NCBI GenBank assembly: GCA_900758845.1
Contig: CAAESW010000029.1
Coordinates: 1 to 11,196 of the forward strand
From: an uncultured Collinsella sp.
GTDB lineage: Bacteria; Actinomycetota; Coriobacteriia; Coriobacteriales; Coriobacteriaceae
Length of the DNA stretch: 11,196 nucleotides
Direction: 5' to 3'
Part shown: in pieces, positions 1 through 7,419 of the stretch
Layout of the letters: each line of letters begins with the position of its first letter
Numbering within the stretch: position 1 is the first letter of the stretch
Notes under the pieces: generated by a model
The model's database searches: none
What the model was told of the DNA's origin: nothing
Seen by the model: the letters and a program-made list of their open reading frames with translations, nothing else
Position numbers and translations under genes: made by a program

Positions 1-579
1 GCGGGCGACTGCCGTCGCGGTCCTGCCACCGTGGTCGAGGCTATTGCCGACGCCGCCGAGGTCGCCCGTGCCATCGCCGGCGTGGACTTTAACAAGTACG
101 CCGATTGCAACGAGCAGGCTGGCCGCGAGGGCACCTGCTACGAGCGCAAGGGGTCGCTGTGCCGCGACAAGCGCAACTGCACCAAGACCCGCTGCCTGGG
201 CTGCGGCTCGGTGTGCGAGGTCTGCTGCGACGTGTGCCCCAACCGCGCCAACGTGGCCATTAAGGTGCCGGGCCTGGCCAAGCATCAGGTCGTCCACGTC
301 GACGGTATGTGCAACGAGTGCGGCAACTGCGCCGTGTTCTGCCCCTACCAGGAGGGCCGTCCCTACAAGGACAAGCTCACCCTGTTCTGGAGCGAGGAGG
401 ACATGGAGAACTCCGAGAACGAGGGCTTCCTGGCCGTGGACGAGGACCACTTTAAGGTCCGCGTCGCCGGCACGGTCCGCACCGTCTCGGTCGATGCCGT
501 CAACACCGGTCTGCCCGAGGCCGTCCGCCTGACCATCAGGGCCGTGCGCGACAACTATTCGTACCTTCTTAAGAAATAG
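1..579 (+). CDS. ygfK: YgfK-type FAD/NAD(P) iron-sulfur oxidoreductase, C-terminal part (5' end outside window)
   Basis: The reading frame is open from base 1 and stops with TAG at 577-579, so only the last 192 residues are present. The first residues (GDCRRGPATVVEAIADA) match the end of the GltD-like FAD/NAD(P)-binding domain found in glutamate synthase small subunits. A cysteine-rich C-terminus follows, with motifs RCLGCGSVCEVCCDVCP and MCNECGNCAVFCP, which would hold two [4Fe-4S] clusters. This order (flavoprotein, then ferredoxin tail) and the ending KDKLTLFWSEEDMENSENEGF are typical of the family named 'putative selenate reductase YgfK'. In gut anaerobes this family sits in purine/urate catabolic clusters; the selenate reductase label is historical and its direct substrate is not settled. 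It probably passes electrons between NAD(P)H and the ferredoxin encoded 11 bp downstream. No in-frame start in the window should be used as the true start. Confidence 0.88.
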   Translation, partial: AGDCRRGPATVVEAIADAAEVARAIAGVDFNKYADCNEQAGREGTCYERKGSLCRDKRNCTKTRCLGCGSVCEVCCDVCPNRANVAIKVPGLAKHQVVHVDGMCNECGNCAVFCPYQEGRPYKDKLTLFWSEEDMENSENEGFLAVDEDHFKVRVAGTVRTVSVDAVNTGLPEAVRLTIRAVRDNYSYLLKK

Positions 580-590
580 GCGAGTCTCTT

Positions 591-1070
591 ATGGCCAAAT
601 CCATTCAACATCACGTGGCCTACGTTGCCTGCGGAAGCGGCTGTGCTTCCGCAGGCGGCGACGCCCGCTGCAGCGAAGGCTGCATTGGCTGTGGCGCCTG
701 CGTTACGGCCTGCCCCCACGGTGCCATCGCGCTGGTCGACGGCGTCGCCCGCGTGGACCGCTCCAAGTGCACGGGCTGTGGCCTGTGCGGCATGGCGTGC
801 CCGCAGCGCGTGATTGCCTTCGTTCCCGGCTACCAGAACATCCTGGTGCGCTGCAACAACACCGATAAGGGCGCCATTGCGCGCAAGATCTGCGACACCA
901 GCTGCATCGGTTGCGGCATGTGCGCCAAAAAGTGCCCTGCCGGCGCTATCCGCATCGAGGACAACTGCGCCCATATCGACGGCACGGACTGCCTGTCGTG
1001 CGGCATGTGCGCCGTCGTCTGCCCGCATGGCGCCATCCACGACCGCACCGGTATCGCCGCCGGCGTGTAG
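591..1070 (+). CDS. Soluble RnfB-like polyferredoxin, four [4Fe-4S] motifs
   Basis: The 159-residue protein has four CX2CX2CX3CP motifs: C31/34/37/41, C60/63/66/70, C105/108/111/115 and C134/137/140/144, enough for four [4Fe-4S] clusters. Extra cysteines at 14, 18 and 27 lie near the N-terminus. The stretch LVRCNNTDKGAIARK before the third motif is characteristic of the ferredoxin part of RnfB. The RnfB membrane anchor is absent, and there is no signal peptide or membrane segment, so it should be cytoplasmic. It starts 11 bp after ygfK and ends 12 bp before the hydroxylase gene, so the three are almost certainly co-transcribed. The likely job is to carry electrons from the [2Fe-2S] centres of the hydroxylase to YgfK. 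The ATG at 591 has only a weak upstream ribosome site (GGCGAG), so translation may be partly coupled to ygfK. The physiological acceptor is inferred. Confidence 0.9.
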   Translation: MAKSIQHHVAYVACGSGCASAGGDARCSEGCIGCGACVTACPHGAIALVDGVARVDRSKCTGCGLCGMACPQRVIAFVPGYQNILVRCNNTDKGAIARKICDTSCIGCGMCAKKCPAGAIRIEDNCAHIDGTDCLSCGMCAVVCPHGAIHDRTGIAAGV

Positions 1071-1082
1071 AAGGGAATCACC

Positions 1083-3860
1083 ATGGCACAGGAATTCACT
1101 TTTACCGTTAACGGCGTCGAGCACACGACGACCCAAAACAAACCGCTGCTGCGCTATCTGCGCGACGACCTGCACATTCACTCCGCCAAGGACGGCTGCT
1201 CCGAGGGCGCCTGCGGCACCTGCACCATCCATGTGGACGGTGCGGCCGTCAAGGCGTGCGTGCTGACCACCGCCCTTGCCGCCGGCCGCGACATCGTGAC
1301 TGTCGAGGGCCTGCCCGAGAACGTGCGCGAGGCGTTTGTGTACGCCTTTGGCGCCGTGGGCGCCGTGCAGTGCGGCTTTTGTATCCCCGGTATGGTCATG
1401 GCGGGTGCAGCGCTCATCGCCGAGGATCCCGAGCCTACCGAGGAGCAGATCAAGTACGCCATCCGCGGCAATGTTTGCCGCTGCACCGGCTACAAAAAGA
1501 TTATCGAGGGCATTGCGCTGGCCGCTGCGGTGCTCCGCGGCGAAAAGCAGATCGACGAGGATCTGGAGCGCGGCGACGACTACGGCGTGGGCAAGCGCGC
1601 CTTCCGTATTGACGTGCGCAAGAAGGTGCTCGGCGAGGGCAAGTACCCCGACGACATCGACGAGATCGACCAGCCGGGCCTGACCTACGCCAGCGCCGTG
1701 CGCTCCAAGTATCCGCGTGCTCGCGTGCTCTCCATCGATACCTCCAAGGCCGAGGCCCTGCCCGGTGTGGTGGGCATCCTGCGCGCCGAGGACGTGCCGG
1801 TCAACCAGGTCGGCCACCTTATCCAGGACTGGGACGTCATGATCGCCCAGGGCGACATCACCCGCTGCGTGGGCGATGCCATCGTGCTGGTGGTTGCCGA
1901 GGACGAGGCGACGCTCGAGAAGGCCAAGAAGCTCGTAAAGATTGATTACGAGCCGCTGGAGCCCGTGCGCAACATCGCCGAGGCCAGGTCTGCCGACGCC
2001 CCGCGCCTGCACGACAGCTTCTTTGCCTTTGGCAACACGGTGGAGCTCAAGGACAACGTGTGCCAGAGCCGTCACGTGACGCGCGGCGACGCCGCCAAGG
2101 CGCTGGCAGAGAGCGCGTTTACCGTGACGCAGCGCTTTACCACGCCCTTTACCGAGCATGCCTTCTTGGAGCCCGAGTGCGCCGTTGCCTTCCCGTACAA
2201 GAATGGCGTCAAGGTGCAGTCGACCGACCAGGGCGCCTACGACACGCGCAAAGAGTGCGCTCACATGTTTGGCTGGGATAGCGAGCCCGAGCGCGTGGTC
2301 GTCGAGACCATGCTCGTGGGTGGCGGCTTTGGCGGCAAGGAGGACGTGTCCATCCAGCACTTGGCCGCGCTCGCCGCATATAAGTTCCAGCGTCCTGTGA
2401 AGTGTAAGCTCACGCGTGCCGAGTCGCTCGCTTTCCATCCCAAGCGTCACGCCATGGACGGCACCTTTACACTGGGCTGCGACGCCGAGGGCAACTTTAC
2501 CGGCCTGGATTGCGAGATCAACTTTGATACCGGCGCCTACGCGTCGCTGTGCGGCCCGGTGCTCGAGCGCGCCTGTACGCATGCCGTCGGCCCCTACAAG
2601 TACCAGAACACCGACATTCGCGGCTTTGGCTACTACACCAACAACCCGCCCGCCGGTGCGTACCGCGGCTTTGGCGTTTGCCAGTCCGAGTTTGCGCTCG
2701 AGAGCCTGATCGACCTGCTGGCCGAGAAGGTCGGCCTGGATCCGTGGGAGATCCGCTACCGTAACGCCATCGAGCCGGGCGAGGTTTTGCCCAACGGCCA
2801 GATTGCCGATTGCTCCACGGCACTGAAGGAGACGCTGCTCGAGGTCAAGGATGCCTACTACGCGCATCCCGGACACGCCGGTATCGCCTGCGCCATGAAG
2901 AACGCCGGCGTGGGCGTGGGCCTGCCCGATGCCGGCCGCTGCAAGATCCGCGTCGAGGATGGCCGCGCCGTGGTCTACGCCGCCACGTCCGACATCGGCC
3001 AGGGCTGCAACACGGTCTTTTTGCAGGACGTTGCCGAGGCCTGCGGTCTGCCGCTGAGCTGCATTGCCAACGGCGAGTGCTCCACCGAGAACGCTCCCGA
3101 CTCCGGCACCACGTCTGGCTCGCGTCAGACGGTCGTGACCGGCGAGGCCGTGCGCGGTGCCGCCTTCCTGCTGCGCGATGCCATGCTTGACATCGAGGCC
3201 GGCAAGCCCGCACCCGATACTCCCGTGAGCGCGCATGGCGACGGCGTCAAGATTGAGTACGACGACGGTCGCGCCTATCAGCTGCGCACGCAGGAGCTCG
3301 TCGCCGGCCAGGGTATGCATCCTCAGGATCCCGCGGCTGCCATCAAGGCGCTCGAGGGATGCGAGTTTGGCTACGTGTACCTGGAGCCGACCGACAAGCT
3401 GGGCGCCGACGTTCCCAACCCCAAGAGCCACATCTGCTACGGGTTTGCCACGCATGTGGTCATTCTGGATGATGACGGCCGCGTGAGCGAGGTCTATGCC
3501 GCGCACGATTCCGGCAAGGTGGTCAACCCCATCTCCATCCAGGGTCAGATCGAAGGCGGCGTGCTCATGGGTATGGGCTATGCGCTTACCGAGGACTGGC
3601 CGCTCAAGGACTGCGTACCCCAGGCAAGGTACGGTACGCTCGGGCTGTTCCGTGCGCCCGAGATTCCGAATATCCACGCCATCTACGTGGAGAAGGACGA
3701 GCTGTTGCCCGTGGCATACGGCGGCAAGGGCATCGGTGAGATCGCAACGATTCCCACGGCGCCCGCCGTACAGAACGCCTATCGCGCATTCGACGGCAAG
3801 CTGCGTCCGGATCTGCCCATGGTGGATACGCCGTACAGCCGCGTTCGCAACCGCGGGTAG
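1083..3860 (+). CDS. Selenium-dependent xanthine dehydrogenase / YgfN-type molybdenum hydroxylase, fused FeS and Mo subunits
   Basis: A complete 925-residue member of the xanthine oxidase family, which hydroxylates purines at a Mo-pterin centre. Residues 1-80 are a plant-type [2Fe-2S] domain with C39, C44, C47 and C59. Residues 85-150 are the helical [2Fe-2S] domain with C97, C100, C132 and C134. After a linker, about 175-290 is the aldehyde oxidase/xanthine dehydrogenase a/b hammerhead domain, and 300-910 is the Mo-pterin domain with GGGFGGKE (413-420), GAYRGFG, DIGQGCN and GIGE, whose E886 is the conserved catalytic glutamate. There is no FAD domain, as in YgfN/XdhD and the Se-dependent xanthine dehydrogenases; length fits that group. 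Selenium in this group is a ligand on Mo, not selenocysteine, and nothing in the sequence proves its presence. AAGGGA 8 bases before ATG 1083 supports the start. Substrate (xanthine, hypoxanthine or another purine) is inferred from family and neighbours. Confidence 0.9.
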   Translation: MAQEFTFTVNGVEHTTTQNKPLLRYLRDDLHIHSAKDGCSEGACGTCTIHVDGAAVKACVLTTALAAGRDIVTVEGLPENVREAFVYAFGAVGAVQCGFCIPGMVMAGAALIAEDPEPTEEQIKYAIRGNVCRCTGYKKIIEGIALAAAVLRGEKQIDEDLERGDDYGVGKRAFRIDVRKKVLGEGKYPDDIDEIDQPGLTYASAVRSKYPRARVLSIDTSKAEALPGVVGILRAEDVPVNQVGHLIQDWDVMIAQGDITRCVGDAIVLVVAEDEATLEKAKKLVKIDYEPLEPVRNIAEARSADAPRLHDSFFAFGNTVELKDNVCQSRHVTRGDAAKALAESAFTVTQRFTTPFTEHAFLEPECAVAFPYKNGVKVQSTDQGAYDTRKECAHMFGWDSEPERVVVETMLVGGGFGGKEDVSIQHLAALAAYKFQRPVKCKLTRAESLAFHPKRHAMDGTFTLGCDAEGNFTGLDCEINFDTGAYASLCGPVLERACTHAVGPYKYQNTDIRGFGYYTNNPPAGAYRGFGVCQSEFALESLIDLLAEKVGLDPWEIRYRNAIEPGEVLPNGQIADCSTALKETLLEVKDAYYAHPGHAGIACAMKNAGVGVGLPDAGRCKIRVEDGRAVVYAATSDIGQGCNTVFLQDVAEACGLPLSCIANGECSTENAPDSGTTSGSRQTVVTGEAVRGAAFLLRDAMLDIEAGKPAPDTPVSAHGDGVKIEYDDGRAYQLRTQELVAGQGMHPQDPAAAIKALEGCEFGYVYLEPTDKLGADVPNPKSHICYGFATHVVILDDDGRVSEVYAAHDSGKVVNPISIQGQIEGGVLMGMGYALTEDWPLKDCVPQARYGTLGLFRAPEIPNIHAIYVEKDELLPVAYGGKGIGEIATIPTAPAVQNAYRAFDGKLRPDLPMVDTPYSRVRNRG

Positions 3861-3929
3861 GGTGGGGTGCGGACGACCATTGCTGATGGGCTGTTCGCGC
3901 TCAACATCAACTGTATATGCTGCGCCTTT

Positions 3930-3968
3930 GGCCCCAGCTCCATCGCGAGTCGGGGCCTTTTGTTTGGA
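3930..3968 (+). terminator. Rho-independent terminator of the ygfK-hydroxylase operon
   Basis: GGCCCC (3930-3935) pairs with GGGGCC (3952-3957), with an inner CTC/GAG stem and a short loop, followed by TTTTGTTT. It lies about 70 bp after the hydroxylase stop codon and before the first repeat array, so it closes the operon. Confidence 0.85.
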
Positions 3969-3980
3969 GCGCCTCCGCAT

Positions 3981-4320
3981 GCGGAAACTGTGTCCCGGAA
4001 TCCAGCTTCGGAACGGGATGAACTTTCCCAACGGGGCCGCATGCGGAAACAGCGTCCCGGAATCATGCCTCAGAATGGGATGCGCTTTCCGCTGGCCGGT
4101 CGTTTGGAAAGTGCATCCCAGTTTGAGCGTTTATTCCGGGATGCGGTTTCCCCTGAAGGACTCAACCGGAAAGCACGACCCGTTCCGAGACCTGATTCCG
4201 GGACACGCTTTCCGCTAGGCCCGCCATCCGGAAAGTGCGTCCCGTTTTGAGTGTCCAGGCTGGGACGCGCTTTCCGTTGGCGTGGCCGTTGGGAAAACGC
4301 GGCCCAGATAGGGGGGGGAT
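3981..4320. repeat. 62-bp palindromic repeat array 1 (five full units and a degenerate sixth)
   Basis: GGAAA begins at 3983, 4045, 4106, 4168, 4230 and 4292, giving steps of 62, 61, 62, 62 and 62 bp. Each unit is about 46 bp: a left arm like GGAAACTGCGTCCC, an 18-bp middle, and a right arm like GGGATGCGCTTTCC that is nearly its reverse complement, then a spacer of about 16 bp. Units 1 and 2 have the asymmetric marker TCCCGGAAT on the plus strand; units 3 to 5 carry it, or its equivalent, on the minus strand, so the array switches orientation between units 2 and 3. The sixth unit runs into an eight-G tract at 4311-4318. The array fills the intergenic space between two convergent genes. Open frames through it are by-products, since 62 is not a multiple of three. 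Confidence 0.9.
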
Positions 4321-4350
4321 GCGATCCGGCGATGCGTGGCCTAGCAGCCC

Positions 4351-5349
4351 CTACAGCTCCACGTCGTTGAGCCATGTCGGCAGTGCGGTCTGCCGGATGC
4401 CTGCCGTCTGCAGCTTTTTGGCGAGCATTCCTGCCGAGCGGACCTCGTTTATGGTAAAGCGCAGCAGAGGGTGACCGTAGAGCGATAGGTGCGCCTCGCG
4501 CTGTCGTTCGGCGACGAGCGCCTCGGCGGTGGTGCGTCCGGCCAGCATGGTCTGGTCGGTATATTTGATGAGCCCGTCGAGCTCGCCCAGCGTGAGTTCC
4601 CGCGCCTGGCGCTCCCAGGCAAAGTCCGTTCGTATGGGCTTGGCCGAATCGAAGGGGTCCGTCAACTCGTATTGAAGCCAGTCGGGCGCAAAGCCCGTCT
4701 CGATCATGACGGCTCGGGTGACCGATTCCCCGCCGCTCTCGGCGCGGGCGTCGGCATATCGAAGCGTTGCGAGGGCCGTGCGAATTGCGCGACCATTGCG
4801 GGCGGCCGCTCGTTGCTCGACGGCCTCCGTCAACTGCTCTCGCGTAAGGCCGAGCTTTGAGATCGCCGAATCGGCAATGGGCATGCCGTCGGCAAAACCG
4901 GTTTGCAGCAGGCAATCTGTGACCGTTTGGATGGGCGGCGTTACCGATATGCCGGCTCTACGTATTGCTCCGGCCGGCTCAATCTGGTGCCGCTGAATAT
5001 GCGCGCCCGGGCGAGCCGACGGCTTTGTCGAGCTGCAGACATGCACGACATTCAGGTGTCGCCACGAGACCTCGAGCCCCAGCAGACAGGCGGCCGAAAA
5101 CGAGCAGAACGTCCAATCGGGGTGGATGATCGCAAGGGCGCGAATAATCTCGCAATGACGCTGTGCCCGGTTGAGTTCATCCCAGCGCATTTTGCGTGCG
5201 AACAGTCCCGGCATGGGCGAGACGATCGCGCTGCCGATGCGCCGAAGGAGCGCTTTTCGGATCGCCGTGCTCGGGGGAATCAGACAGCGCCCCTCTTGTT
5301 CGGCTTGAGTGAGCAGCTGGTCGATGAGTTGGTCATTGCAATGGGTCAT
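4351..5349 (-). CDS. AbiEi-like protein with a Vsr/DUF559-like putative nuclease C-terminus
   Basis: A 332-residue cytoplasmic protein with no signal peptide or membrane segment. The first 180 residues resemble the AbiEi antitoxin / transcriptional-regulator family of actinobacteria: SPMPGLFARKMRWDELNRAQ (44-63) and a later SFSAACLLGLEVSW. The last third looks like a small restriction-endonuclease fold (Vsr or DUF559 type): ESGGES with E208, TDFAW with D242, GELDGLIKY with E256/D258/K262, then QRE and LLRFT, in the expected order and spacing. The ATG at 5349 is preceded by AGAAGG. No AbiEii-type nucleotidyltransferase toxin gene is next to it, so it is not a classical type IV toxin-antitoxin pair; it may be an orphan regulator or nuclease. 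It converges on the hydroxylase operon and is divergent from the ATPase gene, with repeat arrays on both sides. Catalytic activity is inferred only from motif order. Confidence 0.72.
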   Translation of the reverse strand: MTHCNDQLIDQLLTQAEQEGRCLIPPSTAIRKALLRRIGSAIVSPMPGLFARKMRWDELNRAQRHCEIIRALAIIHPDWTFCSFSAACLLGLEVSWRHLNVVHVCSSTKPSARPGAHIQRHQIEPAGAIRRAGISVTPPIQTVTDCLLQTGFADGMPIADSAISKLGLTREQLTEAVEQRAAARNGRAIRTALATLRYADARAESGGESVTRAVMIETGFAPDWLQYELTDPFDSAKPIRTDFAWERQARELTLGELDGLIKYTDQTMLAGRTTAEALVAERQREAHLSLYGHPLLRFTINEVRSAGMLAKKLQTAGIRQTALPTWLNDVEL

Positions 5350-5383
5350 GAGCTACCGCCTTCTTTTGGGTAGCAAAAACGTA

Positions 5384-5436
5384 TCAGCTGGAACTTGCCG
5401 CTCAGCTGACCAAAAGCTGACCAAAATCTAACCATG
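5384..5436. promoter_or_regulatory. Tandem 11-bp repeats and paired CAGCTG boxes upstream of the AbiEi-like gene
   Basis: AGCTGACCAAA occurs twice in tandem (5404-5414, 5415-5425) and is followed by a degenerate third copy beginning ATCTAACCA. CAGCTG also occurs at 5385-5390 and 5403-5408. The cluster lies 35-85 bp upstream of the minus-strand start at 5349, where a promoter and operator would be expected. No convincing -35/-10 pair was found, so the regulatory role is an inference. Confidence 0.4.
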
Positions 5437-5440
5437 CAGG

Positions 5441-5643
5441 TAGATGGCCTGTTTTCGGCGACATTTTTACATCCGAATCGGTGGGCGGTAATCGGCGACC
5501 TTGAACGGTAGCTAGATATGAAGTCTTGGTAAGTTTTGGGACGTGTACTTTTTTGAAAAAGAGCAATCTATCTGCTGTTTTGTGTTTCTGGATTGCATGT
5601 TTGAAGGCATGTGATAAGGGCTGCGGATCGTCGTCTTGTATCT
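5441..5643. other. Intergenic stretch with no recognisable gene
   Basis: AT-richer than the surroundings. I see no ORF with a ribosome site and no strong hairpin or RNA gene. It probably holds upstream sequence of the minus-strand AbiEi-like gene. A short poly-T/poly-A stretch at about 5549-5562 is not part of a convincing terminator. Confidence 0.5.
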
Positions 5644-5880
5644 GCGGAAACTGTGTCCCAGATTTCGGCCTCAGAGTGGGATGCCGTTTTCGGATCGGGC
5701 CTCAAGCGGAAATTGCATCCCGGAATGAGCGCTCAGAGCGGGATGAACTTTCCCAATGGGGCCGCGGACGGAAATTGCATCCCGGAATGAGCGCTCAGAA
5801 CGGGACGCGCTTTCCGGATGGCATGCTTGGCGGAAACTACGGCCCAGTTTTTGGCTCCAGAACGGGATTCATTTTCCGGA
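5644..5880. repeat. 62-bp palindromic repeat array 2 (four units)
   Basis: GGAAA begins at 5646, 5708, 5770 and 5832, exactly 62 bp apart. All four units are in forward orientation, and the last ends at ATTTTCC near 5877. Units 2 and 3 share the perfect inner palindrome TGAGCGCTCA in the middle segment, so each could fold into a hairpin with a second stem inside the loop. Unit 1 is almost the same as unit 1 of array 3 (55 of 62 positions by eye, spacer included). The array lies in the divergent intergenic region between the AbiEi-like and ATPase genes. Confidence 0.9.
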
Positions 5881-5924
5881 ACGGTTCACGTGCGGTGGTG
5901 TACCGCCCCTTTTGCGTGTGCCGC

Positions 5925-5988
5925 TTGTCGAATTACGTTATAGCTAGCTATATTATAGGAAGGTATAATATAGCTAGCTATAACGTAA
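5925..5988 (+). promoter_or_regulatory. Perfect 25-bp inverted repeat over the ATPase promoter
   Basis: The arms are 5933-5957 and 5964-5988, perfectly complementary, separated by GGAAGG. Each arm contains the shorter palindrome TATAGCTAGCTATA. A possible promoter, TTGTCG (5925-5930) and TATATT (5949-5954) with an 18-bp spacer, overlaps the left arm; TATAAT also occurs at 5964-5969. The repeat ends 15 bp before the GTG start at 6004. It may be an operator bound by a dimer, or an mRNA or DNA hairpin; the symmetry is certain, the role is inferred. Confidence 0.7.
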
Positions 5989-6003
5989 AGGAAGGATGGC
6001 CCT

Positions 6004-7383
6004 GTGTTTATCGGAAGAACAGTGGAAATGTCCGAGCTCAATCGACTGTATGGCACGGGCTCCTTTGAGATGCCTGTGATTTATGGCCGCCGTCGTGTGG
6101 GCAAAACGCGCCTTATCACGGAGTTCATTCAAGGCAAGAAGGCTATTTACTTTCAAGCTCGTCGTACCAATGCAGAGGCAAACCTGCACGGCTTTAGCCA
6201 GGCGATACTTGCGGGTTCGGTTGGTGCTGCAGGCGTGTCGTTTCGTAGTTTTGACGAGGCATTCGATGCATTGGCCACCATGGCTCGCACGGAACGTTTG
6301 ATTGTCGTGATTGACGAGTATCCCTATCTCGCCCAATCGAATCCCGAGATCAGCTCGTTGCTGCAAGACAAGATCGATCACTTGTACAAAGAGACCAAGC
6401 TCATGCTTATCCTGTGCGGGTCGTCGCTTTCGTTTATGGAAGAGCAGGTGCTGGGCTACGAGAGCCCGCTATACGGTAGGCGTACGGCCCAGTTTAAGAT
6501 CATGCCGCTCGATTTTACGACGACCCTCGGCCTGTGGCAGAGCATGAGTCGCGAAGACGCTGCAGTTTGCTATGGTATGACGGGCGGCATTCCTGCATAT
6601 ATCGAGAAAGTCGATCCTACCGTATCGCTTAAGGACAACATCAAACGTCTTTTTCTTACTCCTACGGGCTATCTCTTTGAGGAGCCGAGTAACCTGCTGT
6701 TGCAAGAGTGCCGCAATCCCGAGCAATATGATGCGATCGTGCAGGCAATTGCCCAGGGGCGCTCGAAGATCTCGGAGATTGCGAGCTCTACGGGAATCCC
6801 TGCGAGCAACGTAAAGAGCTATGTGGATAAGCTGGCGTCGCTTGGGATTGTCGAGCGCGAGCTGCCCCTAAACGAGACGAGCAATAAGCGAGCCGTGTAT
6901 CTGCTGAGCGATCAGATGTTTAGGTTCTGGTACAAGTTTGTGCCGCAGAACATCGGGCTGATTCAAAACGATATGGCCGAGATGGCGTATAAGCGCATTG
7001 AGCCGCACGTATCGGATTACATGGGTACGGTCTTTGAGATTATATGCAGACAATACGTGTACGAACTCGCGCGGGCGGGCCAGCTCGATGTGGTTCCGGC
7101 GAGCGTCGGGCGCTGGTGGGGGACGGACAATCGCACGCATACGCAGGAAGAAATCGACTTGATTGTTGACGATGGCGAGGACACTGCGCTGTTTGCGGAG
7201 TGTAAATGGCGCAATGAACCGGCGGGCGAAGACGTGCTGCAAAAGCTCGTGCATCGAAGCGAGCTCTTTAGACGGCAACGAAAAAGCTATGCGCTTTTCT
7301 CAAAAAGCGGCTTTACGCAGGGATGTCGGGATGCCGCGGAGAGTAGGGGAGACGTCAAGCTGATCTCGTTTGCCGAGATGTGA
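6004..7383 (+). CDS. AAA-type ATPase with winged helix and DUF234-like PD-(D/E)XK C-terminus
   Basis: A 459-residue protein of the archaeal-type ATPase family (ATPase_2 plus DUF234) common in anaerobes, whose biological role is not established. Walker A is GRRRVGKT (28-35) and Walker B is LIVVIDEY (99-106, D104/E105); ILCGSS (136-141) fits the sensor strand. Residues about 240-300 look like a winged helix (SKISEIASSTGIPASNVKSY, then ELPLN). The C-terminus has a nuclease-like set: E345, EIDLI with D385, and FAECKW with E399/K401, the order seen in PD-(D/E)XK folds. GTG at 6004 is favoured because AAGGAAGG lies just upstream and the family starts with FIGR near the N-terminus. The gene stands alone between two repeat arrays and has a striking inverted repeat at its promoter. 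Codon use is less GC-rich than in the left-hand operon, consistent with transfer. DNA cleavage is inferred only. Confidence 0.88.
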   Translation: MFIGRTVEMSELNRLYGTGSFEMPVIYGRRRVGKTRLITEFIQGKKAIYFQARRTNAEANLHGFSQAILAGSVGAAGVSFRSFDEAFDALATMARTERLIVVIDEYPYLAQSNPEISSLLQDKIDHLYKETKLMLILCGSSLSFMEEQVLGYESPLYGRRTAQFKIMPLDFTTTLGLWQSMSREDAAVCYGMTGGIPAYIEKVDPTVSLKDNIKRLFLTPTGYLFEEPSNLLLQECRNPEQYDAIVQAIAQGRSKISEIASSTGIPASNVKSYVDKLASLGIVERELPLNETSNKRAVYLLSDQMFRFWYKFVPQNIGLIQNDMAEMAYKRIEPHVSDYMGTVFEIICRQYVYELARAGQLDVVPASVGRWWGTDNRTHTQEEIDLIVDDGEDTALFAECKWRNEPAGEDVLQKLVHRSELFRRQRKSYALFSKSGFTQGCRDAAESRGDVKLISFAEM

Positions 7384-7419
7384 GGGCGGGGATAATGAAG
7401 CGCGTCCTGATTTGATGCT

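Noticed and set aside
555..4031. A 1158-codon open frame on the minus strand
   Set aside because: It lies opposite the polyferredoxin and hydroxylase genes; its composition (alanine, glycine, histidine, valine rich, no domain) is that of an antisense frame forced open by high-GC codon use.
3867..4250. Open frames through the repeat arrays with peptides such as SRNERSERD and QNGMRFP
   Set aside because: The 62-bp period shifts the frame at each unit, the same peptides appear in different frames, and there are no ribosome sites; they are translated repeats, not proteins.
4311..4318. Eight-G homopolymer
   Set aside because: Single tract in degenerate repeat sequence; could be slippage or sequencing error, with no sign of function.
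4070..4915. A 281-codon minus-strand frame overlapping the AbiEi-like gene
   Set aside because: Shadow frame: runs from inside that gene into the repeat array, arginine/alanine rich, no start site or domain.
5646..5877. Possible CRISPR array
   Set aside because: Repeats are too divergent and too long (46 bp), 'spacers' are only about 16 bp and are themselves shared between arrays, and no cas gene is present.
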